Shown piece after piece: positions 18,143 to 27,118 of a stretch of DNA of 64,000 nucleotides. The notes under the pieces were generated by a model. That model saw nothing but the letters and a program-made list of their open reading frames with translations. It was not told the DNA's origin and searched no databases. The stretch covers positions 1 to 64,000 of the forward strand of contig NZ_LMPJ01000012.1 in NCBI RefSeq assembly GCF_001424585.1. The letters are read 5' to 3'. Both the position numbers and the translations under genes were made by a program. The stretch's first letter is position 1; every line of letters begins with the position of its first letter. Source of the stretch: Chryseobacterium sp. Leaf180. GTDB taxonomy: Bacteria > Bacteroidota > Bacteroidia > Flavobacteriales > Weeksellaceae.

Positions 18143-20002
18143 TTAGTTTATTAAGAAATTAACTCCCTTACTTTCCTCAGGAATTAATATTTTGATGCTA
18201 TAATATCCAACCATCGGCGGTATATTCAGCGGAATATTAAAATTTGTATTGGCAGGTATCTGCACTTGTTTCATAAGCATTCCTAATGCATTGAACACCT
18301 GTATTGTTAATGTCTTAGATGAAAATAGTTCAACTTTTACTGTAAAATTACCATCATGTGACGGATTAGGAGATACAGTAATATTTTTGAATTGTGTATT
18401 ACTGTTTTGAGTATCATATTCAACCTGTGTTAAAACTTTAAGCACTTTTATAACTTCACAATTAAGTTTGTTATTAATCTTCAATTGATAATTTCCCATT
18501 GAAGTTAATTTATATGGAGCTGAATTGGTTATTGCACCAGACGGAGATATTAAAGTGTATTTAAAAGAAGTTGTATTCAGATTTAATTCAATCGGCACAT
18601 TGTTCCATACATACTTATCTTGTACATTTTGATTGACAATACCTTCCAAATCAAATAATCTTACAATGTCTGATTGGCCAGGTCGATGAATCAGTAACTT
18701 ATATTTGGCAGTTTGTAGGTTATTAAGCTGTAATGTACCAGCAGTTCCATTAAGGTTCTGATGGATATTTTGAAGAGTATTCTCATTAATTAATGTATAG
18801 GTGTAATTACCAAAATTTGCAGGAAATCCCACCTTCACGATACCGGCAGACATTTCAGTGCATGAACTGATAATATTAACCAATTGTCTGCTTTGGAGAT
18901 CACTTAAGGTAAAAGTAAAATAGTCAATCTTATTTAAATCGACATCCCAATCAATATTCGGAAAAACAAATAATGAATCATTAATTCTCTGTCCTTCTGT
19001 ATTTACTGAAATATCATTCTGATAATCTGCCTCGTTTTTAAACAATCTTAAAAAAACCATATCAGTCAATGCTAATCCAGAATGCCTTAAATATGCATGG
19101 GTTTTGAAATTGTTGCCCGGCGCATTTTTGACCTGAACTTTCCATATTCGATGCATATCCCTCTGCGGATGAGATGAAATCAAATCGACGTCTTTAAAAA
19201 CCATTTGCTGGTTATTATCTCCCCATAATAGAAAGCTACCATTTATAATAGGTTTTAAATTCTGATTATTGGCATACTGAAGAGCACCAAGCGACATAGC
19301 AAATTTAAAATCTTCCCAATTTTGTGATTGTTTCTGATACAATTTGAATACGTCATCCCTTCCTATTCCAGTAACTCTAAAATTATATTGCTTATTTTCC
19401 TCCGAATTCCAAACAATTGTATTACTGGATGTGATGTAATTCTTTTCCGAAATATCATTTATTGTTATACCATATTTGATTGATAAATAAGTTTCTACCT
19501 TTTGCTGATCAACAAATCCTAAGTTCCTGTTAAATAATAAAATCTCGGGAATCATTAAGTTAGGGTCTGTTTTCTTAAGTATAAAAACACTCGGAATAAT
19601 TTTACGGTTAGGATCATTTTTCCCAAAAACGACAATCTTAGATCCTGTAACATTCGAATTGATCCGCAGGGAATCATTTACATCATCTATGCCTAGCGTA
19701 CTGATGACAGTAGTGCCTATTTTGGCGTAAATTTTTTTATCAATCCCTCCGAATTTATTACTCACCATAAAAATGGTGGGACTATTTATTTCAGTGCTGA
19801 GTTTTTTAAAAAACGTTTGAGGATGTAGATCTTTTATCAAATGATAATTCATCGTTCTGCCAACGATAGTATCTGTTGATACGATGGAATCCTTCACGGA
19901 ATATTTTCTGAATGCTAATCCATTAACATTTCCAAACATACTTGTCTGGCTCACCATTAAGCCATATATAAATAATAATGATAGAAAATAAATTTTTTTC
20001 AT
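18143..20002 (-). CDS. Secreted protein with type IX secretion type-A sorting domain
   Basis: 619 residues with a signal peptide (MKKIYFLSLLFIYGLMVSQ). The middle part contains PEILLFNRNLGFVDQQKVET and LSIKYGITI, a pattern common in Bacteroidetes surface proteins (often labelled DUF8202), followed by FRVTGIGRDD. The last 80 residues begin with ITVSPNPSHDGNFTV and form a typical T9SS type-A C-terminal domain, which directs export across the outer membrane and attachment to the surface. Only 12 bases separate it from the Rhs giant in the same direction, so they are almost surely one operon. It may act as an export partner or anchor for the Rhs protein, which has no sorting domain at its own C-terminus; that link is inference. 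Confidence 0.85.
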   Translation of the reverse strand: MKKIYFLSLLFIYGLMVSQTSMFGNVNGLAFRKYSVKDSIVSTDTIVGRTMNYHLIKDLHPQTFFKKLSTEINSPTIFMVSNKFGGIDKKIYAKIGTTVISTLGIDDVNDSLRINSNVTGSKIVVFGKNDPNRKIIPSVFILKKTDPNLMIPEILLFNRNLGFVDQQKVETYLSIKYGITINDISEKNYITSSNTIVWNSEENKQYNFRVTGIGRDDVFKLYQKQSQNWEDFKFAMSLGALQYANNQNLKPIINGSFLLWGDNNQQMVFKDVDLISSHPQRDMHRIWKVQVKNAPGNNFKTHAYLRHSGLALTDMVFLRLFKNEADYQNDISVNTEGQRINDSLFVFPNIDWDVDLNKIDYFTFTLSDLQSRQLVNIISSCTEMSAGIVKVGFPANFGNYTYTLINENTLQNIHQNLNGTAGTLQLNNLQTAKYKLLIHRPGQSDIVRLFDLEGIVNQNVQDKYVWNNVPIELNLNTTSFKYTLISPSGAITNSAPYKLTSMGNYQLKINNKLNCEVIKVLKVLTQVEYDTQNSNTQFKNITVSPNPSHDGNFTVKVELFSSKTLTIQVFNALGMLMKQVQIPANTNFNIPLNIPPMVGYYSIKILIPEESKGVNFLIN

Positions 20003-20696
20003 GATTGAATTTTTAGTAAAAAGATATTCTTTAATCTGGCAAAGATTTCACATTTGAGATTTAAGGGTATTTTTATTGGATAAATCTATATAAAAATTCT
20101 TAAATCATTATATTTTTTTCAGAAAATGATTTATTGTTTGGTATTTATTGACAACTATCTGAATGGCAGTGATTTATTTTTATTCAATTATAATAATTCA
20201 CTTCGTGACTAAATTTTTTCAGCAGTATTTATAATTTTAAGTACTTTTTAATAGTCAGTGATAAATATTCACGTAAAGCTTCAGATATGTTAAATAGCTC
20301 TTAAAAAATCATTTTCCCACAGTATTTAAAAATGAATAATCCAAAATATCATTAAATTGTTGCAAGGATAAATGAGGACTATCTATTTGATAAAAATTTT
20401 AGAAAATTAAAAATCTAGCTCGTTTTGGATTATAATAAATGTTGTTAAAGAATAGGTTTAGTGAAAAAATTCCTTAAAAATTAATTATTAAATTGGAAAG
20501 AGAGAATGATAGTTGATATATACCTTCATCTCAACTAGTATATAATAAAAGAGAACTACGTCAGTTTAGAAGGATCATGTAACAGATAAAGGAATATGAA
20601 ATTAAGCTTCCTAAAAATAAATGAGAACTTGCATCGAATCTTAAACGGAAGAAATATAATAGAGTCCTTGATATGGAGAAATCACTAAATATTATG
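20003..20696. other. Long AT-rich intergenic stretch
   Basis: About 700 bases with stops in every frame and no recognisable gene remnant. It should hold the promoter of the minus-strand T9SS-Rhs operon; I could not fix a convincing TAnnTTTG box (nearest is AATCTTTG close to 20040 on the minus strand). Confidence 0.6.
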
Positions 20697-20733
20697 CAAA
20701 AATAAAAAAGAAGGATGCATTATTGCATCCTTC
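20697..20733 (-). terminator. Rho-independent terminator after the four-cysteine protein gene
   Basis: A perfect 10-base stem GAAGGATGCA / TGCATCCTTC at 20710-20733 around a four-base loop, followed on the minus strand by a T-rich run (plus-strand A run at 20697-20709). It lies 13 bases after the stop of the minus-strand gene. Confidence 0.85.
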
Positions 20734-20745
20734 CGGCTTAATATA

Positions 20746-21015
20746 CTATTGTATTTTGTACAAAGTATTTACACACCCCTGTTCGAAGAGGTTATGTTCT
20801 CCCGAAACATCGGTATAGGTGCAGACATCTCCTGATGGGATGGTGCTGCATTCCTGCTCAGTCATCTGGCATTTTTCTGCTGGTGCCAATGGGTCAAAGC
20901 GGTAACCCAATTCTACAGTGCTCCCTGACTTTACTGACGCTGTTGTTGCGTACGCACTTCCGATACCTAATGCAAATACTGCTAAAGGCAATGCGATTTT
21001 TCTTAATTTTCTCAT
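20746..21015 (-). CDS. Small secreted four-cysteine protein (DUF6520-like)
   Basis: 89 residues: a signal peptide (IALPLAVFALGIGSAYA) and a mature part of about 65 residues with four cysteines in the pattern EKCQMTEQEC ... GDVC ... GCVN. The arrangement resembles the small DUF6520 proteins of Chryseobacterium and relatives, which have no known function. It is followed by a strong terminator and lies 24 bases after the MauE-like gene, so it is probably the last gene of that operon. The cysteines and the redox-type neighbour suggest a disulfide-bonded periplasmic or surface product. Confidence 0.75.
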   Translation of the reverse strand: MRKLRKIALPLAVFALGIGSAYATTASVKSGSTVELGYRFDPLAPAEKCQMTEQECSTIPSGDVCTYTDVSGEHNLFEQGCVNTLYKIQ

Positions 21016-21039
21016 AAGATAAAATATTAAGTATTGTGC

Positions 21040-22554
21040 CTACTCTTTGTTCAGGTTTTCGGCTTCCCCCGTTCTGAAATGTTGAGTCACGTTCTGCGCA
21101 AAACGATACCTCAGCAGTTCATTTTCAATTAATAAATAAAGGCTGTCATCTGTAATAAAAAATTCAGTCTTCTTTGTGTTTTTAGCTTTCGGTAAATACA
21201 GACTGCCTATATATTTTTGTTCCTGTGTTGAATAAATATCGATCACAAGTGACCGGTTCCACTGTTGACGATCTTCAAGTCTGCCTATTCTTGCGGATTC
21301 TATGAATAGAAGACCGCGATGAACGAATGATGAACGGTTGACCGTAAGTGGAGGCGTTTTCATCTTTTTTTGTCCGTCACTCCGTTCAAGAATGTCGATC
21401 TGTGGCTTGTCAATATTGTCAATGGTGTGGAAATCTTTTCTCGACGTCAGGTTTTTATTAAATACCCTGAATTGATTTCGGTACTTGTATACGTATACAA
21501 TTTCTCCGGTACCGGAGTCTACCAGCAGATTACCGTCGGTATCAAAAATTCCATCCTTAAACTTTTCCAGTGTTGACGGATGAATTTCTACAGGATTCGG
21601 ATGATTCGGATACAATATGCCGAGTGCCTGAATCTTTTCCTTACCTAAATAGGTTACAATGGCAAATGCTGAAGAATCCAACACTTTGAGTTGGCTGAAG
21701 TATACCTGTCTGTAACTTAAAGTTTTTAGATTTAGATCTGTTGTTGCACTTTGATATAAAACAGGAACCGTTCCGTCAAAAAGATAGGTCTTTGAATCTT
21801 TCACGAAGATTCGAGCTCCTTTGAACGTGAACCCTGACTGATCCAAATTTACAGATGATGTACTGAACCCGGTAAAATCTGTTGATAGTGTGCTTACCGT
21901 AAACGGTGCCGTGTGATTTCCCAGATAGATCGTAGAGCCATTGATTCCACCAAAATAATACGAGTTATAGTCCAGCTGAAATCTTCCGGCTTCAGTTACA
22001 GGATGTTGCAAAAACCGTCTGGTGAAATTATTATCTTTTCGCATCAGATGCTCAGATCTGTTATAGAGTAGGACCATTGCCATACAGCTAAAACCGGACA
22101 ATATGATTAAATAAACAGCAGAGAATTTCAGAGGTCTGAATTGCAACCGCTCTGACAGCATTATGCCGGCTGCTGCCAGTGAAACGGTTGCAAGATTAAA
22201 GACCAAATGGGTTCTCCAGTCCATTTTCTCCAGGATACCTCCACAGGAACAGGGGATAAATTCGCTGTAGTTTAATATGAGATAGATGTAAAATGAAAAT
22301 AAAACCATTAATGTAAAAGAGAAATACAGCCCGAGCTTTCTCGTATTTTCAAACAGAAGCAAAACAGCTGTCATGAGTTCTATCCCTAAAACCAGGTATG
22401 AGACAAAGCCTGCAAATGAGCTCAGTATTGGGGACTGCGCAATCTGGATTTGAAAATTTTCGAAGTCCATGATCTTACTGATACTGGCATAGCAGAACAG
22501 AAGAATGAAAAAATAAGCTGTTGTTTCAGGAAATCTTTTATATAATGTTTTCAT
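21040..22554 (-). CDS. MauE/DoxX-like membrane protein with a C-terminal extracytoplasmic domain
   Basis: 504 residues. The first 150 residues hold about four membrane segments (FILLFCYASISKIM; VLGIELMTAVLLLF; LYFSFTLMVLFSFYIYLIL; LATVSLAAAGIML) and the IPCSCGG motif typical of MauE-like proteins, linked in the family to disulfide formation or electron transfer. A further segment near 145-165 leads to about 330 residues of beta-rich sequence, possibly a propeller, likely outside the inner membrane. Neighbours are a lipoprotein gene (10 bases upstream) and the four-cysteine protein downstream. Many Chryseobacterium genomes carry this pairing; the pathway is unknown. Confidence 0.75.
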   Translation of the reverse strand: MKTLYKRFPETTAYFFILLFCYASISKIMDFENFQIQIAQSPILSSFAGFVSYLVLGIELMTAVLLLFENTRKLGLYFSFTLMVLFSFYIYLILNYSEFIPCSCGGILEKMDWRTHLVFNLATVSLAAAGIMLSERLQFRPLKFSAVYLIILSGFSCMAMVLLYNRSEHLMRKDNNFTRRFLQHPVTEAGRFQLDYNSYYFGGINGSTIYLGNHTAPFTVSTLSTDFTGFSTSSVNLDQSGFTFKGARIFVKDSKTYLFDGTVPVLYQSATTDLNLKTLSYRQVYFSQLKVLDSSAFAIVTYLGKEKIQALGILYPNHPNPVEIHPSTLEKFKDGIFDTDGNLLVDSGTGEIVYVYKYRNQFRVFNKNLTSRKDFHTIDNIDKPQIDILERSDGQKKMKTPPLTVNRSSFVHRGLLFIESARIGRLEDRQQWNRSLVIDIYSTQEQKYIGSLYLPKAKNTKKTEFFITDDSLYLLIENELLRYRFAQNVTQHFRTGEAENLNKE

Positions 22555-22563
22555 AATCTGATA

Positions 22564-23031
22564 TTATCCTAAAGTGATGATTACCCACTGTACTTTTTTA
22601 CCGCAGTATTCAGGCATGAGCTGACCTTTTGAAACATATACCGTAGTTGTTATCGACCCTTTGAGCTCCCACTCGCCGCTGTGGGTACATCGTTTACCCG
22701 TGGAAAGAATAATTTCTTTCGGTTCAACATTTTTGACCACTGCCTATCTAATAGAGTCTGCTCCTGAGACCGTGTCATTAACCGTCCTCCAGTGTTGCTT
22801 ATCTCTCCGCGGCTCATCATCGTCACCTGTTTCCCTGCTAGTATTTTCATATTCTTCATCTGACTTTTCGTTCTTCCCGTGAGACAGATTCGGTTTTTTG
22901 TGTACGACTTTGGTCGGTTTATTTAGTTCGTGATTTTGTAAAGTTGTTTCCATATTTTCATCCTCGCACGATTGCAATGATAACACAGTTAATACGCTAA
23001 AAATTGAGATATACTTTTTCATAATTTTCAA
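22564..23031 (-). pseudogene. Lipoprotein gene interrupted by an in-frame amber codon
   Basis: The start at 23031 gives a lipoprotein signal (ISIFSVLTVLSLQSC) and a hydrophilic Asp/Glu/Lys-rich segment, ending at TAG 22744-22746 after 95 residues. In the same frame the sequence then reads on for 60 codons without another stop to TAA 22564-22566, with a sensible composition (AVVKNVEPKEIILSTGKR, MPEYCGKKVQWVIITLG). The repaired product would be about 156 residues. Either the gene is freshly broken or the 95-residue form is the real product. It heads the minus-strand operon with the MauE-like gene. Confidence 0.6.
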
Positions 23032-23229
23032 GATTTTTAAAAGTTATCCCGGCCGGGTTGATTAGAATTCTGGATCGAAATTATGCTGAACAAACACGGC
23101 ATAAAAACTATTGGAGGCGTGATTGATCATTAATTAGGGAATAATTGATCAAATATTCCACCCGTTTTTGTTCTTAAATAATTACTATTCATTGCTTTAA
23201 GCTAGAATTCCCCAATGAGGGTATTTGTG

Positions 23230-23261
23230 TTGTTTCGGGCTTGTGTTTTTGAGTACATTTG
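23230..23261 (+). promoter_or_regulatory. Candidate Bacteroidetes promoter for the AraC-type regulator
   Basis: A TTG at 23230-23232 and TACATTTG at 23254-23261 match the -33 TTG and -7 TAnnTTTG boxes with 21 bases between. The start codon (ATG at 23278) follows closely, so the leader would be very short. The facing region also serves the minus-strand lipoprotein operon. Confidence 0.4.
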
Positions 23262-23274
23262 AGGTATTCAATAG

Positions 23275-25056
23275 GTGATGATAAATACCAAGCATTTAAT
23301 CTTTATGATCTTAATGTCATTTGTAACGCATTTCAAATGTCAGTGGAATGAAAATTCTTTTAAAGAAATTTCATCTCTTATCGATACCTATCCGGAGAAT
23401 GACGAAAGAGCCATGGTGTATGTGCAGATTTTTTTGGAGAAGGCTAAAGCCGCGAAGGATATTAAAAAGATCATTGCAGGATATGAGGACGCGATTTACT
23501 ATTCACGATCTACGGCCAATAAACTAATCTATGCAGACAGCACAATTGCCGCGGCTAAAAAGTCAGCAGATCACGCGGAGATTTCCAGGGCATATCTGGG
23601 TAAAGGAATTGTATACTATTATAATGTCAGGAGCTACAGAAAGGCCCTCGAAGAATACCTTAAAGCATTTTCATACGCGAAGGATGTCAATGACAATTAC
23701 CTGAGAAATAAAATCGTATACCATCTTGGAATGGTAAAATACTATTTAGGATCGTATGCACAGGCTTCGAAACATTTCACTGAAACGTCAGCTTTCTTTC
23801 GAAATGCCTCTGCTAAAAAAAATATTCACAGAAATACGAGACTGAACTATGAGTCCGGATATTATAACAGTATTTACAGGCTGAGTGAATGCTATCGGAA
23901 TATGCGGCAGTATGATAAAGAAGACTCATTGGTGGATGTCGGACTTGGGAATATCAGTTCAATGGATGACCATTCAGTAGAGTTTGCATATTTTCAGCAG
24001 GCCAAAGGTATTCGCTTGATGAGGCAGAAAAAATATCAGAAAGTTATAGGTCACTTTAAAATCGCAGAAAGCATACTGGAACATAAGCAGGATTTTGCAG
24101 GACTTAATACCTTAAATTTTTATATCGGTAAATATTACTGGGACACCGGCAACCGGATATCAGCTATTAAATATTTCAAAAAAATTGATTCTGTTTTCAG
24201 TAAATCACAATATATTACTCCTGAAATCCGCCTCTCATTTGAACACCTTATTGATCATGCAAAGCAAAGCAGGAATAAGGATGCAACTTTGCACTACACC
24301 ACTCAGTTGCTTAAAGCAGATTCCATTATCATCACAGATCAGCCGAACCTCTCTACAAAAATAACTTCTCATTATGATACGGAACGGCTGACCAGCGAAA
24401 AAGAAATGCTTCTCCGAGATAAAAAGAACAATTACAAATTATTTTTTGTTATTCTGTTTCTTATTCTGGCGGCAGCTTCCTTTATTATTTACAGGTACAA
24501 ATGTTCAGAGAAAAAGCTCACCCAACAGTATCAGCAATTGGTAAAGACTATCGAAGATCGCAATAAAACCGGTACGGAACCTTACTTTATCAATAGATCA
24601 GAATCAGGTATAACAAATGATTCTGTTGCTGAACCCGCAGGTAAATTTGCCAGTGGAAGTTCAGAAATCAAAAAAATTCCTAACCCTGAGCTTATCAATA
24701 AAATATTGCAGAAGCTACAGGAGTTTGAAGAAAAAAAGGGGTATCTGGAAGTAAATATGAAGCTGCCAGATCTGGCTGTGTTACTCAATACGAATCGCAG
24801 TACTTTATCCTATATTCTTAATGATTACCTCCATACGCCTTATCCTGACTACATCAAAAGACTTCGCATTAATCATATCACAGCACTGATGATGGAAGAC
24901 CGCAAAAATCTGTTGCTTAATGTAGAAGCTCTGGCGCATAAATGCGGTATTTCAAGCAGGCAGGTTTTCACGCTTCACTTTAAAGAAATCAACGGGATGA
25001 GCCCAATTGACTTTATGCGGAAACGTCTGGAGGAACTGGATCGTAATCAAACCTAA
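23275..25056 (+). CDS. Membrane-bound TPR protein with AraC-type DNA-binding domain
   Basis: 593 residues. A signal-like segment is followed by about 340 residues of tetratricopeptide-like helices (for example SRAYLGKGIVYYYNVRSYRK and YLKAFSYAKDVNDNYLRNK), one membrane helix near residue 387-407, a short linker, then an AraC helix-turn-helix at about 490-590 (LAVLLNTNRSTLSYILNDYL; LAHKCGISSRQVFTLHFKE). Such proteins sense through the periplasmic TPR part and bind DNA through the cytosolic end. It stands 43 bases before rteC and may control conjugation or the neighbouring operon. The start may be GTG 23275 or ATG 23278. Confidence 0.85.
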   Translation: MMINTKHLIFMILMSFVTHFKCQWNENSFKEISSLIDTYPENDERAMVYVQIFLEKAKAAKDIKKIIAGYEDAIYYSRSTANKLIYADSTIAAAKKSADHAEISRAYLGKGIVYYYNVRSYRKALEEYLKAFSYAKDVNDNYLRNKIVYHLGMVKYYLGSYAQASKHFTETSAFFRNASAKKNIHRNTRLNYESGYYNSIYRLSECYRNMRQYDKEDSLVDVGLGNISSMDDHSVEFAYFQQAKGIRLMRQKKYQKVIGHFKIAESILEHKQDFAGLNTLNFYIGKYYWDTGNRISAIKYFKKIDSVFSKSQYITPEIRLSFEHLIDHAKQSRNKDATLHYTTQLLKADSIIITDQPNLSTKITSHYDTERLTSEKEMLLRDKKNNYKLFFVILFLILAAASFIIYRYKCSEKKLTQQYQQLVKTIEDRNKTGTEPYFINRSESGITNDSVAEPAGKFASGSSEIKKIPNPELINKILQKLQEFEEKKGYLEVNMKLPDLAVLLNTNRSTLSYILNDYLHTPYPDYIKRLRINHITALMMEDRKNLLLNVEALAHKCGISSRQVFTLHFKEINGMSPIDFMRKRLEELDRNQT

Positions 25057-25099
25057 TTAAAATCTGCATCCTGTATTCAGGATAAGCTATTTACAACGT

Positions 25100-25936
25100 A
25101 TGTATTTAACAAAAAAAATTGAACAACTTTATAAAGATCTGACTGAGAATATTGACTTGATCAGAAGAAATAAGTCCGATGTACTTTTATATGCCGAGGA
25201 AGTCCTTATGGAAACAGATGCTGCTATACGCAAGCTCAAGAAATATATCGGTCAACATCAATTCAAGGATTGGGCAGAAGAAATAGCATTTTTTAAGGTT
25301 ACCAAACCTAAATTCGTATCCATTTATATATATTACTCAAAGCTCCTGGCTATTGAAAGTGCTAAGCCATATGCAGACTCCGCAATTTTAAAACAGTACT
25401 ATGAATCGGAACGTAGTAACCTACTGTATTTTTATCACGAGCACAAGGAGTTCATCTCTTACTACAGGCGCAAAGCAACGTATCTTGACAAAAAATATTT
25501 TGTCAAATACCGCTTTGATTTCAAGTTAAAATTAAGTGCTGAATTTTACAGCTACGACGAACAGTTTTCAACTCCTCATGATCATACCGTTTCTCAGATT
25601 CTGGCAAACGATCGTCTTGATTTATACTTAACATCTAAGATACATGAGGATCAGGTGGTCGACAAAGTGATATTTCAGAGCAGTCCTCTGGAATGGACGG
25701 CGCCAAAGGTAGCACTGACAGAATTATTATATGCATTATACCAGACCCGTTGTTTTAATGCTGGAAAGGCTGAACCGGGGGAAATATTCAGATGGGCTGA
25801 AACGGCACTGAATATCCAGCTAGGTAATTACCATAAAACCCTTGCGGAAATAAAATTACGGAAAACCGACAGAACGAAGTTTTTGTCTCTTTTGCAACAT
25901 AATATGGATCAGTATCTTGAGAATTCAGATAAGTGA
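25100..25936 (+). CDS. rteC: RteC-family regulator
   Basis: 278 residues without signal or membrane segment. The C-terminal half has the RteC pattern: LLYFYHEHKEFISYYRRK, LDKKYFVKYRF, FDFKL, FSTPHDHTVSQILANDRL, and TALTELLYALYQTRCFN-like helices. In CTnDOT, RteC activates the excision operon and so couples regulation to transfer. Here it follows the AraC-type gene in the same direction and stands upstream of the mobilisation genes, which fits a regulator of element excision. Confidence 0.85.
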   Translation: MYLTKKIEQLYKDLTENIDLIRRNKSDVLLYAEEVLMETDAAIRKLKKYIGQHQFKDWAEEIAFFKVTKPKFVSIYIYYSKLLAIESAKPYADSAILKQYYESERSNLLYFYHEHKEFISYYRRKATYLDKKYFVKYRFDFKLKLSAEFYSYDEQFSTPHDHTVSQILANDRLDLYLTSKIHEDQVVDKVIFQSSPLEWTAPKVALTELLYALYQTRCFNAGKAEPGEIFRWAETALNIQLGNYHKTLAEIKLRKTDRTKFLSLLQHNMDQYLENSDK

Positions 25937-26105
25937 GATTATAAAAATCATCCGGTGAAAACTTTCTTGAAATCTTCTTTTCATCAGCATTTTCAGTATT
26001 GGTTTTTAAATTTTGTAAACCACCAGTTCATCTTACAGATCTTCTAAAATCTTCTGTTATGGTTACCAGGATTGCATAAAATGATCTGAAACGCCTTCAT
26101 GAATT

Positions 26106-26462
26106 TTAAGAATTTTTCTTAGCTACAGAGATCATCTGCTCAATTTCAAAAGGCTTTTCTATATAATCGTCAGCCAAACATTCCTGAGCTTCTTTACCCA
26201 CGTTTTGGGATGTAGAGGTTAGTACTGCCGGAACATCTTCGGTCGCCGGATCTGATTTTAATTCTGATATTACTTTTGACCCCCGCTTACCTCCCTTGAT
26301 ATGATCGTCAATAATGATCAAGTCAGGGTCTAAAGTCGGCAGCTTATCAATCGGTTCTGTAGTGACTGAAGAGATAACGTCAAATCCTTCATCAGTCAGG
26401 ATTTCATCCATTACTTCCAGAATATGTTGATTATCCTGAATCAGTACAACGGTTTTATCCAT
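26106..26462 (-). CDS. Single-domain response regulator receiver
   Basis: 118 residues forming one receiver domain: acidic pocket near residue 9-10 (QDN), phosphoacceptor region LIIIDDHIKGG around residues 48-53, a conserved Ser/Thr in AVLTSTSQ and a conserved lysine in YIEKPFEIEQM. There is no output domain, so it would act by protein contact or in a phosphorelay. No histidine kinase gene is nearby. It is opposite in direction to rteC and the mobilisation genes. Confidence 0.85.
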   Translation of the reverse strand: MDKTVVLIQDNQHILEVMDEILTDEGFDVISSVTTEPIDKLPTLDPDLIIIDDHIKGGKRGSKVISELKSDPATEDVPAVLTSTSQNVGKEAQECLADDYIEKPFEIEQMISVAKKNS

Positions 26463-27118
26463 ACTATTTTTATTTAGGTAAATGTAAACTAATTGAATGT
26501 ATTGAGTAATTATAAACTTCCATTAAGTATTATACTTTTTATATCTTAAGTACTTGCAGCGATATTTATTTCATTTTGTAATGATGCTGATCCTTCAGCT
26601 CACAAGAGTCATGCATGGTGTTGGATTGCTCATCAAGTTACATAAGATGCGTAAATAAACGCATGCTTATTTGTTAACCTGCGTAAAATGATCACAGCTG
26701 TTGCAAAAAATGTGCGCAATATCATCAATGTAGCTAAGATTATTTTTTACTTGCATGTCTTCCAACAATTAATACGATGTAGTGCCTTAAAATAAATCGG
26801 TCGCAGCACCTTTATAAAAAAATGATAAGTATAAACCACTCTGTGGCAAGATGTGTCTTTGTACCCACAAATTTACCAATTTATGCGTTCAAAGACCTTC
26901 TTGCCTTTTTGCAAAAGGTTATGAAAAACTGCGGAACTTGTTTTTTATTTTCAGTGAATCTTAAGTATAGAGTATCAAATAATCTATTTTATGCTTTTTT
27001 AACCTTTTGAATTTACAGATTTATCCATCCTGTTCCCAAGTGGTCCGCAAGCCTTTGCTGCTATTGTTTTCGTGAATTTTCTGTGGCAATTTTGCAACAG
27101 AAAATCAAGCGGAAAACA
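26463..27118. other. Intergenic stretch before the mobilisation genes
   Basis: About 650 bases with no supported gene. It contains the inverted repeat at 26858-26871 and is the most likely place for the transfer origin and for promoters of the mobilisation genes, since it borders the relaxosome region. No nic-site family could be recognised by eye. Confidence 0.5.
26858..26871. repeat. Inverted repeat TTTGT-ACCC-ACAAA
   Basis: A perfect 5-base inverted repeat around ACCC in the long gap upstream of the mobilisation genes. Position is compatible with a relaxosome or regulator binding site. Confidence 0.35.

Noticed and set aside
1..27118. Left attachment site of the element as a copy of the tRNA-Arg 3' end or its terminator
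   Set aside because: I scanned by eye for the tRNA 3' sequence and the AACCGACA/TGTCGGTT stem and found no second copy. The border may lie outside or use only a short core.
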